64,000 nucleotides of DNA from an uncultured Bacteroidales bacterium (GCA_902784585.1 CACZVM010000001.1:62001-126000), one strand, 5' to 3'. Positions 49,933 through 59,535 are shown, counted from the first letter of the stretch. A program made the numbers and translations. Notes: a model not told the origin generated them from the letters alone.

Positions 49933-50582
49933 AGCGTAAATAGTATCTTTTGCGTCAGTAAGAAGAGGCCGGCCATCGGCAGCACCTCCAGAGTAAGGAA
50001 ATAGAGTAGGATATAGCCTATCCCAACGAGCGATGAGGCAAATATACGGATGCAACGGACGAACCAAAGCAGTCCGAAAGCAACCAGCAACAGCCCTACC
50101 GTCCATCGGGCTGCTACGATGCTGCCCACGCGAAGCAGGAACAGCAGACAAGGATAGAGCACCACCATCGTCAGCGTCAGCAGATTACCGTACTGCTCGT
50201 AGGCCGGAGCATAGAGACGCGACAGTTGGAAGGTATAATCCAGCAGCACGTTGCATAGCATCTTCAGCAATAACATCGCCAGAATGAGTCCGCTGATAGC
50301 AGCAAACACCCAATAGGGGGCATTGCCGACTCTATAGAAACACAAATACAATCCCATCGCCAGCGTGCCTATACGGAAGAGCGTGATCAACAGTTGGCCG
50401 AAGAAATTGGTCGGCGCATCCTTATAGGTACGTTCAGCGCGCGTCAGCAACGAAGAACCGGCCTGCATGATTACTCCCGGCTGCATTACTTCGCTCAGTA
50501 CGGCACACAGCAGCAGGCCCAACATGGTCCAACCGCTCCAGGCAGCACTAAGAGGTGATAATATGTGTGGTATAGCGTTCAC
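49929..50582 (-). CDS. DUF4271 integral membrane protein
   Basis: A 217-residue membrane protein with about five to six helices (about 15-35, 63-83, 92-114, 130-150, 157-178, 184-213). DUF4271 is restricted mostly to Bacteroidota and stands in front of hemD and rnpA; its function is unknown. It is coupled to hemD by a 4-bp overlap and starts 2 bp after the U32 peptidase gene. Confidence 0.85.
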   Translation of the reverse strand: MNAIPHILSPLSAAWSGWTMLGLLLCAVLSEVMQPGVIMQAGSSLLTRAERTYKDAPTNFFGQLLITLFRIGTLAMGLYLCFYRVGNAPYWVFAAISGLILAMLLLKMLCNVLLDYTFQLSRLYAPAYEQYGNLLTLTMVVLYPCLLFLLRVGSIVAARWTVGLLLVAFGLLWFVRCIRIFASSLVGIGYILLYFLTLEVLPMAGLFLLTQKILFTL

Positions 50583-50584
50583 TA

Positions 50585-51847
50585 TCAGTTTTCTTCTTCC
50601 CAGAGGAACAACTTATCACCCCGGTGGATCAGTTTATCGGTCTTGAGCGAGAAATACGTACCCTGACGCACCTCTTGTGTCGGTTGACCGTCGGCATCAC
50701 GCATTCCATTAGCTGTACATTCATATACACCGGTTGTCTCGCCAGTGATAAGCAAGGATTGTCCCTCACGGATCAACTCCACAGCCTCCAGCAGAAACTC
50801 TGCCACACTCAGCTGCTTGAAGAAATTCGTGCACTTGGCAGCATACACTTTCTTGCGCGTAGCCTGACTGCCATAATGGTGGTTCCATTCGCCCAATCGT
50901 TGACCCTGGTAGTAGCCGTCCCAAAAACCGCGATTGAACACGCGACTCAAGCGTTCGTCCCAGTCGGCTATCTTCGGTAGGATGACGGCATCGTCGGCAT
51001 ACTCACCGCGTTGCCATGCACCGACAGCCTCTTTATAACAACCCACCACAGTGCTGACGTACTCCGCACCGCGTGCACGACCTTCTATCTTCAGCACTCG
51101 CACACCGGCATCGAGCATCTTATTAAGGAAATGGATGGTCTTCAGGTCTTTGGGCGACATGATATACTGGTTGTCAATATCCAGTTCAAGGTCGGACGAT
51201 TTGTCCTTGACGGTATAGCCGCGACGGCACACCTGCACACAGGCACCACGATTGGCACTCATGCCGTAGTTGTTCAGACTTAGATAGCACTTTCCGCTCA
51301 CAGCCATACAGAGCGCGCCGTGGCAGAACATCTCAATGCGCAGCAACTCACCCTTCGGGCCGCATATATGCTGCTCGCATATATCGCGGTAGATACTGGC
51401 CACCTGCTCCATATTCAGTTCGCGGGCCAGCACCACTACATCAGCGAACTGGGCATAGAAACGCAAGGCCTCCGTGTTGGCTATGTTGAGTTGGGTACTC
51501 AGATGTACCTCCTGCCCCACTTGAGCGCAATATTGCATCACCGCTATGTCACTGGCGATGATAGCATCTACGCCAGCCTGTTTTGCATGATCTACAATCT
51601 CACACATCAGCATGAGATCCTCAGGATACATGACCGTATTGAGCGTCAGGTAGGTTTTCACCCTCGCCTCGCGGCAGATAGCCACGATGCGATGCATGTC
51701 CTCCGTCGTGAAATTTGCCGAACTGCGGGCACGCATGTTCAGATGCTCGATGCCGAAATAGACGCTGGTAGCACCGGCTTCTATAGCCGCTGCCAAGCTC
51801 TCCCAGCACCCTACGGGGGCCATTATTTCTATTTGTGAAGCATTCAT
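50585..51847 (-). CDS. U32-family peptidase-like protein (TrhP/YegQ-like)
   Basis: A 420-residue protein. The barrel start IEIMAPVGCWESLAAAIEAGATSVYFGI and the U32 signature EMFCHGALCMAVSGKCYLS (about residues 169-187) are both intact. In E. coli such proteins (TrhP) supply prephenate-dependent hydroxylation of U34 in tRNAs, so a tRNA role is more likely than proteolysis (inference). It is the first gene of the U32-DUF4271-hemD-rnpA-yidD-trmD run, several members of which act on tRNA. Confidence 0.9.
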   Translation of the reverse strand: MNASQIEIMAPVGCWESLAAAIEAGATSVYFGIEHLNMRARSSANFTTEDMHRIVAICREARVKTYLTLNTVMYPEDLMLMCEIVDHAKQAGVDAIIASDIAVMQYCAQVGQEVHLSTQLNIANTEALRFYAQFADVVVLARELNMEQVASIYRDICEQHICGPKGELLRIEMFCHGALCMAVSGKCYLSLNNYGMSANRGACVQVCRRGYTVKDKSSDLELDIDNQYIMSPKDLKTIHFLNKMLDAGVRVLKIEGRARGAEYVSTVVGCYKEAVGAWQRGEYADDAVILPKIADWDERLSRVFNRGFWDGYYQGQRLGEWNHHYGSQATRKKVYAAKCTNFFKQLSVAEFLLEAVELIREGQSLLITGETTGVYECTANGMRDADGQPTQEVRQGTYFSLKTDKLIHRGDKLFLWEEEN

Positions 51848-51910
51848 CGTTGTCTTCAGCCGCTCCTTCCCGTTTTAACCCTTGAAAATACGGGTCTGCC
51901 ACGGGGCAAT

Positions 51911-51954
51911 ATTGGGTGATTATTGGGTGATTATTGCGTGGTTATTGCGTGATT
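51911..51954 (-). repeat. Four 11-bp repeats at the end of asd
   Basis: ATTGGGTGATT, ATTGGGTGATT, ATTGCGTGGTT, ATTGCGTGATT (plus-strand view). The last seven codons and the stop of asd (NHAITTQ) are encoded in this block. Confidence 0.9.
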
Positions 51955-52944
51955 TAATAAATACTCGGCAATCTGCACGGCATTGAGTGCCGCTCCTTTG
52001 CGGATCTGGTCACTCACACACCAGAAACTCAGTCCGCAGTCGTCCGTCAGGTCCTGACGTACGCGACCTATGAAAACCTCGTCTTTGCCGCTCAGGAAGA
52101 GGGGCATCGGGTATTTCTTCTCTGCCGGTTCGTCCATCAGCACGCAGCCCGGAGCTGTGGCAAACGCCTCTTGTGCCTGCTTCACTGTTATCGGCTGCTC
52201 CGTCTCCACCCACACGCTCTCGCTATGGGCACGGAGCGAAGGAACACGTACACAAGTGGCACTCACACGGATGTCGGAATGCATGATCTTACGTGTCTCG
52301 TTGTACATCTTCATCTCCTCTTTGGTGTATCCGTTGTCGGTGAAGACGTCAATATGGGGTATCAGATTGTATGCCAACTGGTAAGCAAATTTTTCCACTG
52401 TCGGTTGTTCTCCATTCAGCACTTGGCGGTATTGTGCCTCCAGTTCCTTCATCGCCTGCGCACCGGCACCGGAGGCGGCCTGATAGGTAGCCACATGTAC
52501 ACGACGGATATGACTGAGGCGCTCTATAGCGTTGAGCGCCACCACCATCTGAATCGTCGTACAGTTGGGGTTGGCGATGATACCACGCGGACGAACGAGT
52601 GTATCAGCGGCATTTACCTCAGGTACCACCAACGGTACATCAGCATCCATGCGGAAGGCCGAAGAATTGTCAATAAGAATGGCACCATGACGGGTGATGT
52701 CCTCTGCGTACTCGCGTGATACGCCTGCGCCCGCGGAAGCAAAAGCAATATCGACGCCCTTGAAGGCGTCGCCGTGTTCCAGCAGTTGAACCGTATAGGA
52801 TTGTCCGCGGAAAATATAGTGTGATCCTGCACTACGTGCAGAACCGAACAGTCTTAGTTCGGATACCGGGAACTGCCGCTGTTCTAAGACACGCAGCAGT
52901 TCCTGTCCGACGGCGCCGGAAGCGCCTACGATAGCAATTACCAT
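51931..52944 (-). CDS. asd: Aspartate-semialdehyde dehydrogenase
   Basis: Reduces aspartyl phosphate to aspartate semialdehyde, for lysine/diaminopimelate, threonine and methionine. The 337 residues begin with [20 protein letters not shown] (NADP loop). The active-site Cys is in [13 protein letters not shown], then [13 protein letters not shown], and catalytic His in [14 protein letters not shown]. The last residues NHAITTQ come from a repeat; otherwise length and domain order are normal. It lies 6 bp from the winged-helix gene. Confidence 0.95.
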   Translation of the reverse strand: MVIAIVGASGAVGQELLRVLEQRQFPVSELRLFGSARSAGSHYIFRGQSYTVQLLEHGDAFKGVDIAFASAGAGVSREYAEDITRHGAILIDNSSAFRMDADVPLVVPEVNAADTLVRPRGIIANPNCTTIQMVVALNAIERLSHIRRVHVATYQAASGAGAQAMKELEAQYRQVLNGEQPTVEKFAYQLAYNLIPHIDVFTDNGYTKEEMKMYNETRKIMHSDIRVSATCVRVPSLRAHSESVWVETEQPITVKQAQEAFATAPGCVLMDEPAEKKYPMPLFLSGKDEVFIGRVRQDLTDDCGLSFWCVSDQIRKGAALNAVQIAEYLLNHAITTQ

Positions 52945-52950
52945 ACTTTC

Positions 52951-53145
52951 TTAAGCCAGTGCGATAATTGTGTCAGCCTCAGCCTCTGCGAAGGTGATCT
53001 TACCCTCGCGAGCGAGCCAACCCAGAGCCAGATAGAGCTCTTCGTTTTTCAGCTTGGTGGCTTTCTTCAGAGCCTTCAGACCCTGAGCGCCATTCTGCAG
53101 AGCACCCCAGATGAGGCCTGCATTTTCACCAATCTTAGTAATCAT
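52951..53145 (-). CDS. Small winged-helix protein (DUF2582-like)
   Basis: A 64-residue protein: GENAGLIWGALQNGAQGLKALKKATKLKNEELYLALGWLAREGKI, the DUF2582 winged helix-turn-helix pattern. Possibly DNA-binding; the function is unknown. Small proteins of this type are abundant in Bacteroidales. It lies between asd and fabF. Confidence 0.87.
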   Translation of the reverse strand: MITKIGENAGLIWGALQNGAQGLKALKKATKLKNEELYLALGWLAREGKITFAEAEADTIIALA

Positions 53146-53198
53146 AATACCTTAAAATTTTGTTTTGTTAGACTAATACGAGTGAAGTTGCTAATGGG

Positions 53199-54458
53199 TC
53201 ACTCTTCCCATTTCTTGAATATGAGGCACGCATTATGTCCGCCGAAGCCAAACGTGTTGCTCAAGGCGTAGCGGATGTCACGATGTTGGGCCTTGTCGAA
53301 TGTGAAATTGATGCGATAGTCGATGTTCTCATCTACGTCCTCGGGATCATGATTGATGGTAGGAGGAATGATGCCGTCCCTCAGCGCCATGATACATGCC
53401 AGGGCTTCCACCGCACCCGTGGCACCGATCAGATGACCTGTCATTGACTTGGTGGAATCCAGATTCATGTCGTATACATGTTCACCAAAAACTCGCTGGA
53501 TAGCTTTCACTTCAGTCACATCGCCCAACGGTGTGGATGTGCCGTGCGTATTGATATAATCCACCTGCTCAGGCTGCAGTCCTGCGTCTCGAATAGCCTG
53601 ACGCATTACGCGCTCCGCACCCTTACCTTCGGGATCAGGCGCCGTCATATGATACGCGTCTGAAGTCATGCCTACACCGATGATCTCGGCATAGATCTTC
53701 GCTCCGCGGGCCTTGGCGTGCTCGTATTCCTCCAGGATCAGACAAGCTGCTCCTTCACCCAGCACAAAACCGTCACGCGACTTGGAGAACGGACGACTGG
53801 CCGTCTCGGGACTGTCATTACGAGTGGAGAGTGCATGCAGCGAGTTGAATCCACCTATACCCGTGTAGGTCACATCGGCATCCGCTCCACCGGTCAGCAG
53901 TACCTCAGCATGACCCAAACGTATCTGGTCGAAAGCCGAACCTACGGCGTGCGACGAAGACGAACAGGCGGTGCTCACCGAGAAACTCGGGCCACCCAAT
54001 CCGAAGCGAATAGAGATCTGTCCGGCAGCAATACTGGGGATAGCCTTCGGGATCATAAAGGGATTGAAACGGGGAACACCGTCACCCTTAGCAAAATCTA
54101 TGATCTCCTCTTCGGTAGACTGCAATCCACCCATGCCGCTACCCCAGATCACTCCTATGCGGCTGCGATCCTCTTTGTCCAGATCCAAACCACTGTCCTT
54201 CAGCGCTTCATCAGCTACGCACACAGAGAACTGAGAATAGCGATCCATCTTACGCGCCTCCTTGCGATCGATTACGGTGGTAGGATCGAAATTCTTCACC
54301 TCGCCGGCAAACTGGGTCTTGAACAAACTGGCATCAAAAGCGGTGATGGGTGCAATACCGTTCACACCTTTCACCAATGACTGCCATGTTTCCGGGGCAG
54401 AGTTACCCACGGGCGTGAGCGCACCTAAACCTGTTATAACTACGCGTTTTAACTGCAT
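53199..54458 (-). CDS. fabF: Beta-ketoacyl-ACP synthase II
   Basis: Condenses malonyl-ACP with acyl-ACP in fatty acid elongation. The 419-residue thiolase-fold protein has the active-site Cys in VSTACSSSSHAVG and the two catalytic His in INTHGTSTPLGD and SMTGHLIGATGA, plus GFGGHNACLIF at the end. Length is normal for FabF. It follows acpP; a hairpin lies between them, which may make more acpP than fabF transcript. Confidence 0.96.
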   Translation of the reverse strand: MQLKRVVITGLGALTPVGNSAPETWQSLVKGVNGIAPITAFDASLFKTQFAGEVKNFDPTTVIDRKEARKMDRYSQFSVCVADEALKDSGLDLDKEDRSRIGVIWGSGMGGLQSTEEEIIDFAKGDGVPRFNPFMIPKAIPSIAAGQISIRFGLGGPSFSVSTACSSSSHAVGSAFDQIRLGHAEVLLTGGADADVTYTGIGGFNSLHALSTRNDSPETASRPFSKSRDGFVLGEGAACLILEEYEHAKARGAKIYAEIIGVGMTSDAYHMTAPDPEGKGAERVMRQAIRDAGLQPEQVDYINTHGTSTPLGDVTEVKAIQRVFGEHVYDMNLDSTKSMTGHLIGATGAVEALACIMALRDGIIPPTINHDPEDVDENIDYRINFTFDKAQHRDIRYALSNTFGFGGHNACLIFKKWEE

Positions 54459-54488
54459 ATATTTCTATTCGTGCAAATACAAAAAGCA

Positions 54489-54533
54489 CGAGTTTACAGG
54501 TTTTCCCGTAAACTCGTTTACCTGCGAACAGGT
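54489..54533 (-). terminator. Intercistronic hairpins between acpP and fabF
   Basis: Minus strand, first ACCTG-TTCG-CAGGT (54520-54533), then CGAGTTTAC (54508-54516) with GTAAACTCG (54489-54497), 9 bp with a 10-nt loop, followed by TGCTTTTTG. This looks like an attenuating terminator rather than a full stop, because fabF has no promoter of its own that I can see. Confidence 0.6.
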
Positions 54534-54537
54534 AGAT

Positions 54538-54774
54538 TTATTTTACTGCTTTCTCTACGTAAGCGATAGCATCGCCCACTGTAGCGATCTTCTGGGTGTC
54601 CTCATCAGGAATCGAAATACCGAATTCCTTTTCGAACTCCATGATCATTTCTACTGTATCCAGCGAATCGGCACCCAGATCAGTCTGGAAATTAGCCTCG
54701 TTGGTAACTTGCGACTCTTCAACGCCAAGCTTATCTGCAATAATTGCTTTTACTTTTGCATCAATTTCTGCCAT
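54538..54774 (-). CDS. acpP: Acyl carrier protein
   Basis: A 78-residue acidic carrier of fatty acid synthesis. The phosphopantetheine attachment site is Ser37 in [11 protein letters not shown]. The four-helix pattern is complete ([15 protein letters not shown] to [11 protein letters not shown]). It is placed before fabF and behind a strong promoter with a leader of about 80 nt. Confidence 0.96.
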   Translation of the reverse strand: MAEIDAKVKAIIADKLGVEESQVTNEANFQTDLGADSLDTVEMIMEFEKEFGISIPDEDTQKIATVGDAIAYVEKAVK

Positions 54775-54859
54775 AATACTTAAATGATTTTAAGTTAATA
54801 TTTTATGTTTTTCTAAAAATTCGAATATTTTTATTTCCGCGCATTTCGGAAAATCGGTG

Positions 54860-54891
54860 CAAAATTACGGTTTTTTTTTTGAATATGCAAA
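54860..54891 (-). promoter_or_regulatory. Promoter of acpP-fabF
   Basis: Minus strand: TTTGCATATTC (TTTG 54888-54891), a 20-bp gap and TAATTTTG (54860-54867). It lies just beyond the 3' end of the next upstream gene (54902). Confidence 0.78.
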
Positions 54892-54901
54892 TTTTTTGCA
54901 T

Positions 54902-55723
54902 TTATTTTTGCTTTTTGCTATCTAAATCTAACACTATCTTGCCTAAATAGATTCCACTCTTGCCCATTTGGCGTACCGGAATAGAGTCTCCGTCCAAGTT
55001 GGCTACACGCAAATTATTATATAATTTGTGGGTGTGTCCGCCTATGACTACATCAATGCCGCGGGTGTGTGCCACCATCGTGGTGTCGCATACATCACCC
55101 GGCACTTTGCCGCAGGTACCCATATGACTGAGACAGATCACTACATCGCATCCCTGAGCCCGCAGGGTATCTGCCATCTGTTGAGCGACAGGATACGGAT
55201 CGAGATAGCGGGCCGGTAGGAAATTCTTGTCAGAGATCAGTCCTTTGGGATCACATCCCAGTCCGAACACACCTATCTTCAGTCCCGGACGACGAAGGAT
55301 GACAAAGGGTTTGATTATATTCTCCAATGCAGTGCCTGTGAAGTCATAGTTGGCGCATACAACGGGGAACTTAGCCATCTTCAGCACTTCCGCCAGAGTG
55401 TCCAGACCATTGTCGAACTCATGGTTACCCAACGTGGCGGCATCATAGCACATACGGTTCATAGCATCCAGTTCAACACGACCATGATAATAGTTGAAAT
55501 ACGGTGTTCCCTGACTAAAATCGCCGGCATCAAGCAGCAACAATTGCGGATCGGCCTGACGCTCTTCGGCAATCAGACCCATACGACGTGCATAACCGCC
55601 GTTCCCGTCCGCCTTGGGTTCCACTTGCGAATGGGTGTCGTTGGTGTGAAGGATGGTCAGATGATCCGGTTGGGTACACGCTGCAGTCAAAGCGGCAAGG
55701 CATACAAGGAAAGTGTGTTTCAT
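54902..55723 (-). CDS. Metallophosphatase lipoprotein, 5'-nucleotidase N-terminal domain
   Basis: A 273-residue protein with lipobox LTAAC (Cys16). The metallophosphoesterase motifs are complete: ILHTNDTHSQ, LLLDAGDFSQGTPYFNYYHG, LGNHEFDNG, CLSHMGT and VIGGHTHK. Only the catalytic domain is present. The substrate-binding 5'-nucleotidase C-terminal domain is absent, and no gene for it follows here. In Bacteroidales these two domains are often separate genes. It is 12 bp after mutL. Confidence 0.87.
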   Translation of the reverse strand: MKHTFLVCLAALTAACTQPDHLTILHTNDTHSQVEPKADGNGGYARRMGLIAEERQADPQLLLLDAGDFSQGTPYFNYYHGRVELDAMNRMCYDAATLGNHEFDNGLDTLAEVLKMAKFPVVCANYDFTGTALENIIKPFVILRRPGLKIGVFGLGCDPKGLISDKNFLPARYLDPYPVAQQMADTLRAQGCDVVICLSHMGTCGKVPGDVCDTTMVAHTRGIDVVIGGHTHKLYNNLRVANLDGDSIPVRQMGKSGIYLGKIVLDLDSKKQK

Positions 55724-55735
55724 ATTGCTATTTGT

Positions 55736-57529
55736 TTAAAAGCGTTGGTTGATCTCGTCATCACTCAGACGCGTGAGTACGGTCTTTCCGTCAGGTGTAC
55801 GCAGATACGTGGGCAGATGCAGCAGGCGACTTACCAGATCCTTCATTTCTTCAGGACTCAGACTGCGCCCGTATGGAATAGCAGCACTCTCTGCCAACGA
55901 GAGAGCAATCTGTTCACGCCATTCGGCCTGCGTACTCGCGTTGCGTTCACGCACTTGCGAGAGTATATGTTGCAGGATAGGCTGCGGCGACTGATCTGTC
56001 AGACGGGCTGGCACAGAGAGGATCGAATAACCGTTCGGACTAAGTTGTTCCAGATCGAATCCTATCGTCTTTAGGTCGGGCAGTATCTGCGCCATGAGCA
56101 ACATCTCATCTGGCTGCAGCTCTACCACCTCCGGGAAGAGCAGTTGTTGCATCGCCCCCTGCGTCTCACTCATCTGCTCCATCCACTCGCGGAAGAGGAT
56201 GACGACATGAGCACGATGCTGGTTGATAAGAAGCAGTCCGCCTTCAGTAGCCGTCAGGATATAACGGTCGGCATACTGCCATACGGAAAAACTCTCCTCT
56301 ATCTGCAGGTTGATTTCTGTCGCATTTGGATAGATAACGTTGGTCTCAGGCTTGAGACCTGTATATAGGCTTTCCCACTGTCGCGGCGCAGGCTGCGACG
56401 GGGAATAGGTATTGCGGGAATGGAAGGGGTTGTAGTTAGGGTCTACGGTCACTTGCGGCATCGAGGTCTCATGCTCGGAAGGCATAGGTATATCGATACT
56501 GCCGCGAGTATCGAAATCGATTTGCGGGGCTAGGGTGAACTTACCCAGTGCCTCGCGCACGGAAGCCATCAGGATCTGGAAGATCGTCTGCTCGTCGGCA
56601 AACTTAATCTCCGTCTTGGTGGGGTGAATATTGACATCTATCGATTCGGGATCGATGTCGAAATAGATGAAGAAAGAGGGTTGGTAGTCATTGCTGAGCA
56701 TTCCGGCATATGCCGTCTGCACAGCCTTGAGGAAATACGGATGACGCATGTAGCGTCCGTTGACGAAGAAATACTGCTCCGCTTTGCGGGTCACAGATTC
56801 AGGCTTCACAACAAGGCCGTGGATATTCACCAGTTCCGTCTCCGTACGTATTTCCACCAATCCTGCCGTATAACTATTGCGCGAAGGGTTACCGAAGATT
56901 GACTCGATGCGCTGTTTCTCCGACTGCGCCGGCATCTCCAGCAGTATCTCATCGTTGTGCACAAAAGTGAAAGCTACCTTTGGATATACCAGCACGATAC
57001 GATAAAACTCATTGAGCAGGTTGCGCAACTCCGTCTGATCGGTCTTGAGGAACTTACGGCGTACGGGAACGTTGAAGAAGAGGTTGCTTACCTTGATGTT
57101 GGTACCTACAGGACAACTGCATACCTCCTGACGGATTACATCCGAACCGTGTATCTCAAGCAACGTACCGGTCTCATCCTCGGCGCGACGCGTCTGCATC
57201 TCCACTTGCGCTACAGCACAGATGGAAGCCAGTGCTTCTCCGCGAAAGCCCATCGTACGTAGTGAATACAGGTCCTTCGCCTCACGTATCTTGCTGGTAG
57301 CATGCCGCTCAAAGGCCAAGCGCGCATCGGTGGTACTCATTCCCGAACCGTTGTCAATCACCTGCAGCAATGTACGACCTGCATCACGTACGATAACCTG
57401 CACACGATCTGCACCGGCATCGAGACTATTCTCCACCAGTTCTTTCAGGCAAGAGGCTGGGCGTTGGATCACCTCACCTGCTGCTATCTGATTAGCCACA
57501 CTATCGGGTAAGAGACGGATGATATCCAT
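55736..57529 (-). CDS. mutL: DNA mismatch repair protein MutL
   Basis: Links MutS recognition to strand removal. The 597 residues hold the GHKL ATPase: ELVENSLDAGA, DNGSGM, HATSKI and GFRGEALASI. A poorly conserved linker (about 335-410) and the C-terminal dimerisation domain follow. Where endonuclease MutLs have DQHA(x)2E(x)4E, this one reads NQHRAHVVILFRE, so the first Asp and the Glu are changed and nicking activity is doubtful. This may be typical for the clade; I cannot check. 597 residues is a usual length. Confidence 0.94.
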   Translation of the reverse strand: MDIIRLLPDSVANQIAAGEVIQRPASCLKELVENSLDAGADRVQVIVRDAGRTLLQVIDNGSGMSTTDARLAFERHATSKIREAKDLYSLRTMGFRGEALASICAVAQVEMQTRRAEDETGTLLEIHGSDVIRQEVCSCPVGTNIKVSNLFFNVPVRRKFLKTDQTELRNLLNEFYRIVLVYPKVAFTFVHNDEILLEMPAQSEKQRIESIFGNPSRNSYTAGLVEIRTETELVNIHGLVVKPESVTRKAEQYFFVNGRYMRHPYFLKAVQTAYAGMLSNDYQPSFFIYFDIDPESIDVNIHPTKTEIKFADEQTIFQILMASVREALGKFTLAPQIDFDTRGSIDIPMPSEHETSMPQVTVDPNYNPFHSRNTYSPSQPAPRQWESLYTGLKPETNVIYPNATEINLQIEESFSVWQYADRYILTATEGGLLLINQHRAHVVILFREWMEQMSETQGAMQQLLFPEVVELQPDEMLLMAQILPDLKTIGFDLEQLSPNGYSILSVPARLTDQSPQPILQHILSQVRERNASTQAEWREQIALSLAESAAIPYGRSLSPEEMKDLVSRLLHLPTYLRTPDGKTVLTRLSDDEINQRF

Positions 57530-57542
57530 GAGTGGTGAGCAG

Positions 57543-57779
57543 TTAGAGAAGGTAGAAGAAAGCGAAGAGCAACATCAGGAGTAACGCTAACCAGAATACA
57601 AGTCTGGACGGTTTGCGGCGACGCATCTCACTCATGTTCTTCTCGTGTTCCTGCCGGAAAGTCCCGTGCTGAAGACGCGCAAGTTTTTTATCCTTGCGCG
57701 TCTCCTTCTCCGGATCGTAATAGATGGGACGATAGTCCCACTCACGGGGTTTCTGTACTTTCGGAAAAAGTACGGACAT
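57543..57779 (-). CDS. Small C-tail membrane protein
   Basis: A 78-residue protein. A proline/tyrosine-rich start (KPREWDYRPIYYDPEKE) is followed by a charged middle part (TRKDKKLARLQH...EKNMSEMRRRKPSR) and a C-terminal helix (VFWLALLLMLLFAFFYLL). Proteins like this seem common in Bacteroidota, next to mutL or peptidyl-prolyl isomerase genes, without known function. It is 13 bp upstream of mutL. Confidence 0.72.
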   Translation of the reverse strand: MSVLFPKVQKPREWDYRPIYYDPEKETRKDKKLARLQHGTFRQEHEKNMSEMRRRKPSRLVFWLALLLMLLFAFFYLL

Positions 57780-57782
57780 TGC

Positions 57783-59468
57783 TTATTTTACCAGTGCTTG
57801 GAACGCAGGCTCCTCTGCGAATTTAGCGAACTCAATATCTTGAGCAGCGCGATCCTTAAGCGAAGCGTCTTTAGCGATAGCCACACCGAGGTTAGCGTAA
57901 ACAGCCTCTTTGTCGTTAGTACGAGCAGCTACGATAGCTTTCAGATAAGCGGTGGTAGCGTTCGGCTCTTTCACGTTATCCAGCGTCTGACGGGCAGCAG
58001 CGTAGTCCTCGTTGAGGATCTGCTGAACGGCAGCATTGTTGGTAGCTTCATTGCCATAAGCTTTCTTAGCAGCATTATAGTCACCCTTCTGAGTGTAGAG
58101 CGTACCCATAGCAGCATTCAGATCACCCTGAGTGCCTGCAGCCTTACCGAAATACTCCTCTGCTTTCTCAAGGTCACCGTCAGCCATAGCAGCCAAACCG
58201 GCGTTGTAGTTGACATCAGCATTGTTCGGCTCGATCTCCAGAGCCTTTGCATAGCAACGACGTGCCTCTGCAATGTTACCCTCTTTGAAGTAGATCTGAC
58301 CCATATTGTTCCATGCGCGATAGTCGTTGAAACGATCGGCAGCCTTCTTGTAGATGGCCATCTTCTCATGGTTGTCATTGGTCAAAGTAGCAGCATAGAG
58401 CAACTCCTCAACATTGAGTTGAGCAGGATCCTCAGCGGCCAGTGCCTTAATCTCCTCGTCCGACTTACCGATCAGGTCGGTAGTCAGGATCATGCGGCTG
58501 CGACGCAAAGCCGGCAAGATCTCTTCCTTGATGTTACCATATACGGCACTCAGGTTCTTGATCTGAGCCTCACGCTCCTCAGGATCGCTGTACATAGAGA
58601 GCACGCGGAGTACCAGGTCCTTGTCTTGCATGTTGCTCTCCTCCATCGCCTTCTGGAAACCTTCCCAGTCCTCAGCGGTGATGTTAGCCTCTACATCATT
58701 CTCCACTTTGTTCTTCTTCAGGGTCTGCTGCAGGAATTTCTGAGCGGCACTCTGACGGTTCTTAGCCAAGTTCTCGTTCAGCTCCATACCACCATCCGGG
58801 CTGGCATAACCGCTTACCTCGATCTTGTTGATCTGCTTCTTCTCATTTTCCTTAGCGTCCTTGATGGCAGCCTGCAGGTTCTTTACCTCAGCCGAACCGG
58901 TCTCCGACGAACGGAGGTTAGCCTGCTGAATAAGGAACTTAATGTCAGCCTCGGTCATCTCCTGAATAATACGCTGGAACTTGTCAGCGGTTGTCACCGT
59001 GTTGTTGTCCTCAGCCTCAGCCAACTCAGCGGTAGCAATCACACCGTCAGCCACTTTCAGGTCAGGAATCTCAATGGTTTTCTTACCTACCTTTGCATCA
59101 AAACGCAGGTAGAGTTCGCTCTTGCGCATCTCGGGAACATACTCGAATGAGCAGCTCTGCGAATACGTACCACCATTCTTGTAGCTCACACGCTTTCCGT
59201 TCTCTTTGGCCTTCTCACCCACATAGGTAACAGGGTCACCCAATACTTCCTGGTTGCCGTATTTCAGCACAGGAGTAACAACCAGCACGCCTTTCTTAGC
59301 GAACTTCTTAACAGGGAAAGTACCGGTAATCTCAGCATTTACTGTAGAACCTACTTTCTCCAGCGGGTTCGGATTAACGGTAATCTCTTCCGGATTCGGC
59401 AGCGTCTTGCTGCACGATGCCAACACTGCTACTGCAGCAATGAGGCTGAAAAATAAACTTTTTTTCAT
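57783..59468 (-). CDS. OmpA-like/TPR lipoprotein
   Basis: A 561-residue lipoprotein, signal MKKSLFFSLIAAVAVLASC with Cys19. The first part is beta-rich (PNPLEKVGSTVNAEITGTFPVKKFAKKGVLVV). The middle contains an OmpA-like segment with KIEVSGYASPDGGMELNENLAKNRQSAAQKFL, which could bind peptidoglycan. The C-terminal third has TPR units: YRAWNNMGQIYFKEGNIAEARRCYAKALEIEPNNADVNYNAGLAAMADGDLEKAEEYF. Similar proteins are common in Bacteroidales; function unknown. The start was moved to 59468 because earlier codons lie in the promoter leader. Confidence 0.83.
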   Translation of the reverse strand: MKKSLFFSLIAAVAVLASCSKTLPNPEEITVNPNPLEKVGSTVNAEITGTFPVKKFAKKGVLVVTPVLKYGNQEVLGDPVTYVGEKAKENGKRVSYKNGGTYSQSCSFEYVPEMRKSELYLRFDAKVGKKTIEIPDLKVADGVIATAELAEAEDNNTVTTADKFQRIIQEMTEADIKFLIQQANLRSSETGSAEVKNLQAAIKDAKENEKKQINKIEVSGYASPDGGMELNENLAKNRQSAAQKFLQQTLKKNKVENDVEANITAEDWEGFQKAMEESNMQDKDLVLRVLSMYSDPEEREAQIKNLSAVYGNIKEEILPALRRSRMILTTDLIGKSDEEIKALAAEDPAQLNVEELLYAATLTNDNHEKMAIYKKAADRFNDYRAWNNMGQIYFKEGNIAEARRCYAKALEIEPNNADVNYNAGLAAMADGDLEKAEEYFGKAAGTQGDLNAAMGTLYTQKGDYNAAKKAYGNEATNNAAVQQILNEDYAAARQTLDNVKEPNATTAYLKAIVAARTNDKEAVYANLGVAIAKDASLKDRAAQDIEFAKFAEEPAFQALVK

Positions 59469-59535
59469 ACGTATGTAAAACAAAAAATTTGTTGTTTTGT
59501 CTGTTATAGGTGGCCTAATCCACACTTTACGGCCG

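Noticed and set aside
57645..59150. A 501-codon plus-strand ORF antisense to the OmpA-like/TPR lipoprotein
   Set aside because: The opposite strand has a clear signal peptide, an OmpA-like segment and TPR units; the antisense protein is a low-complexity Leu/Ser/Val sequence without motifs.
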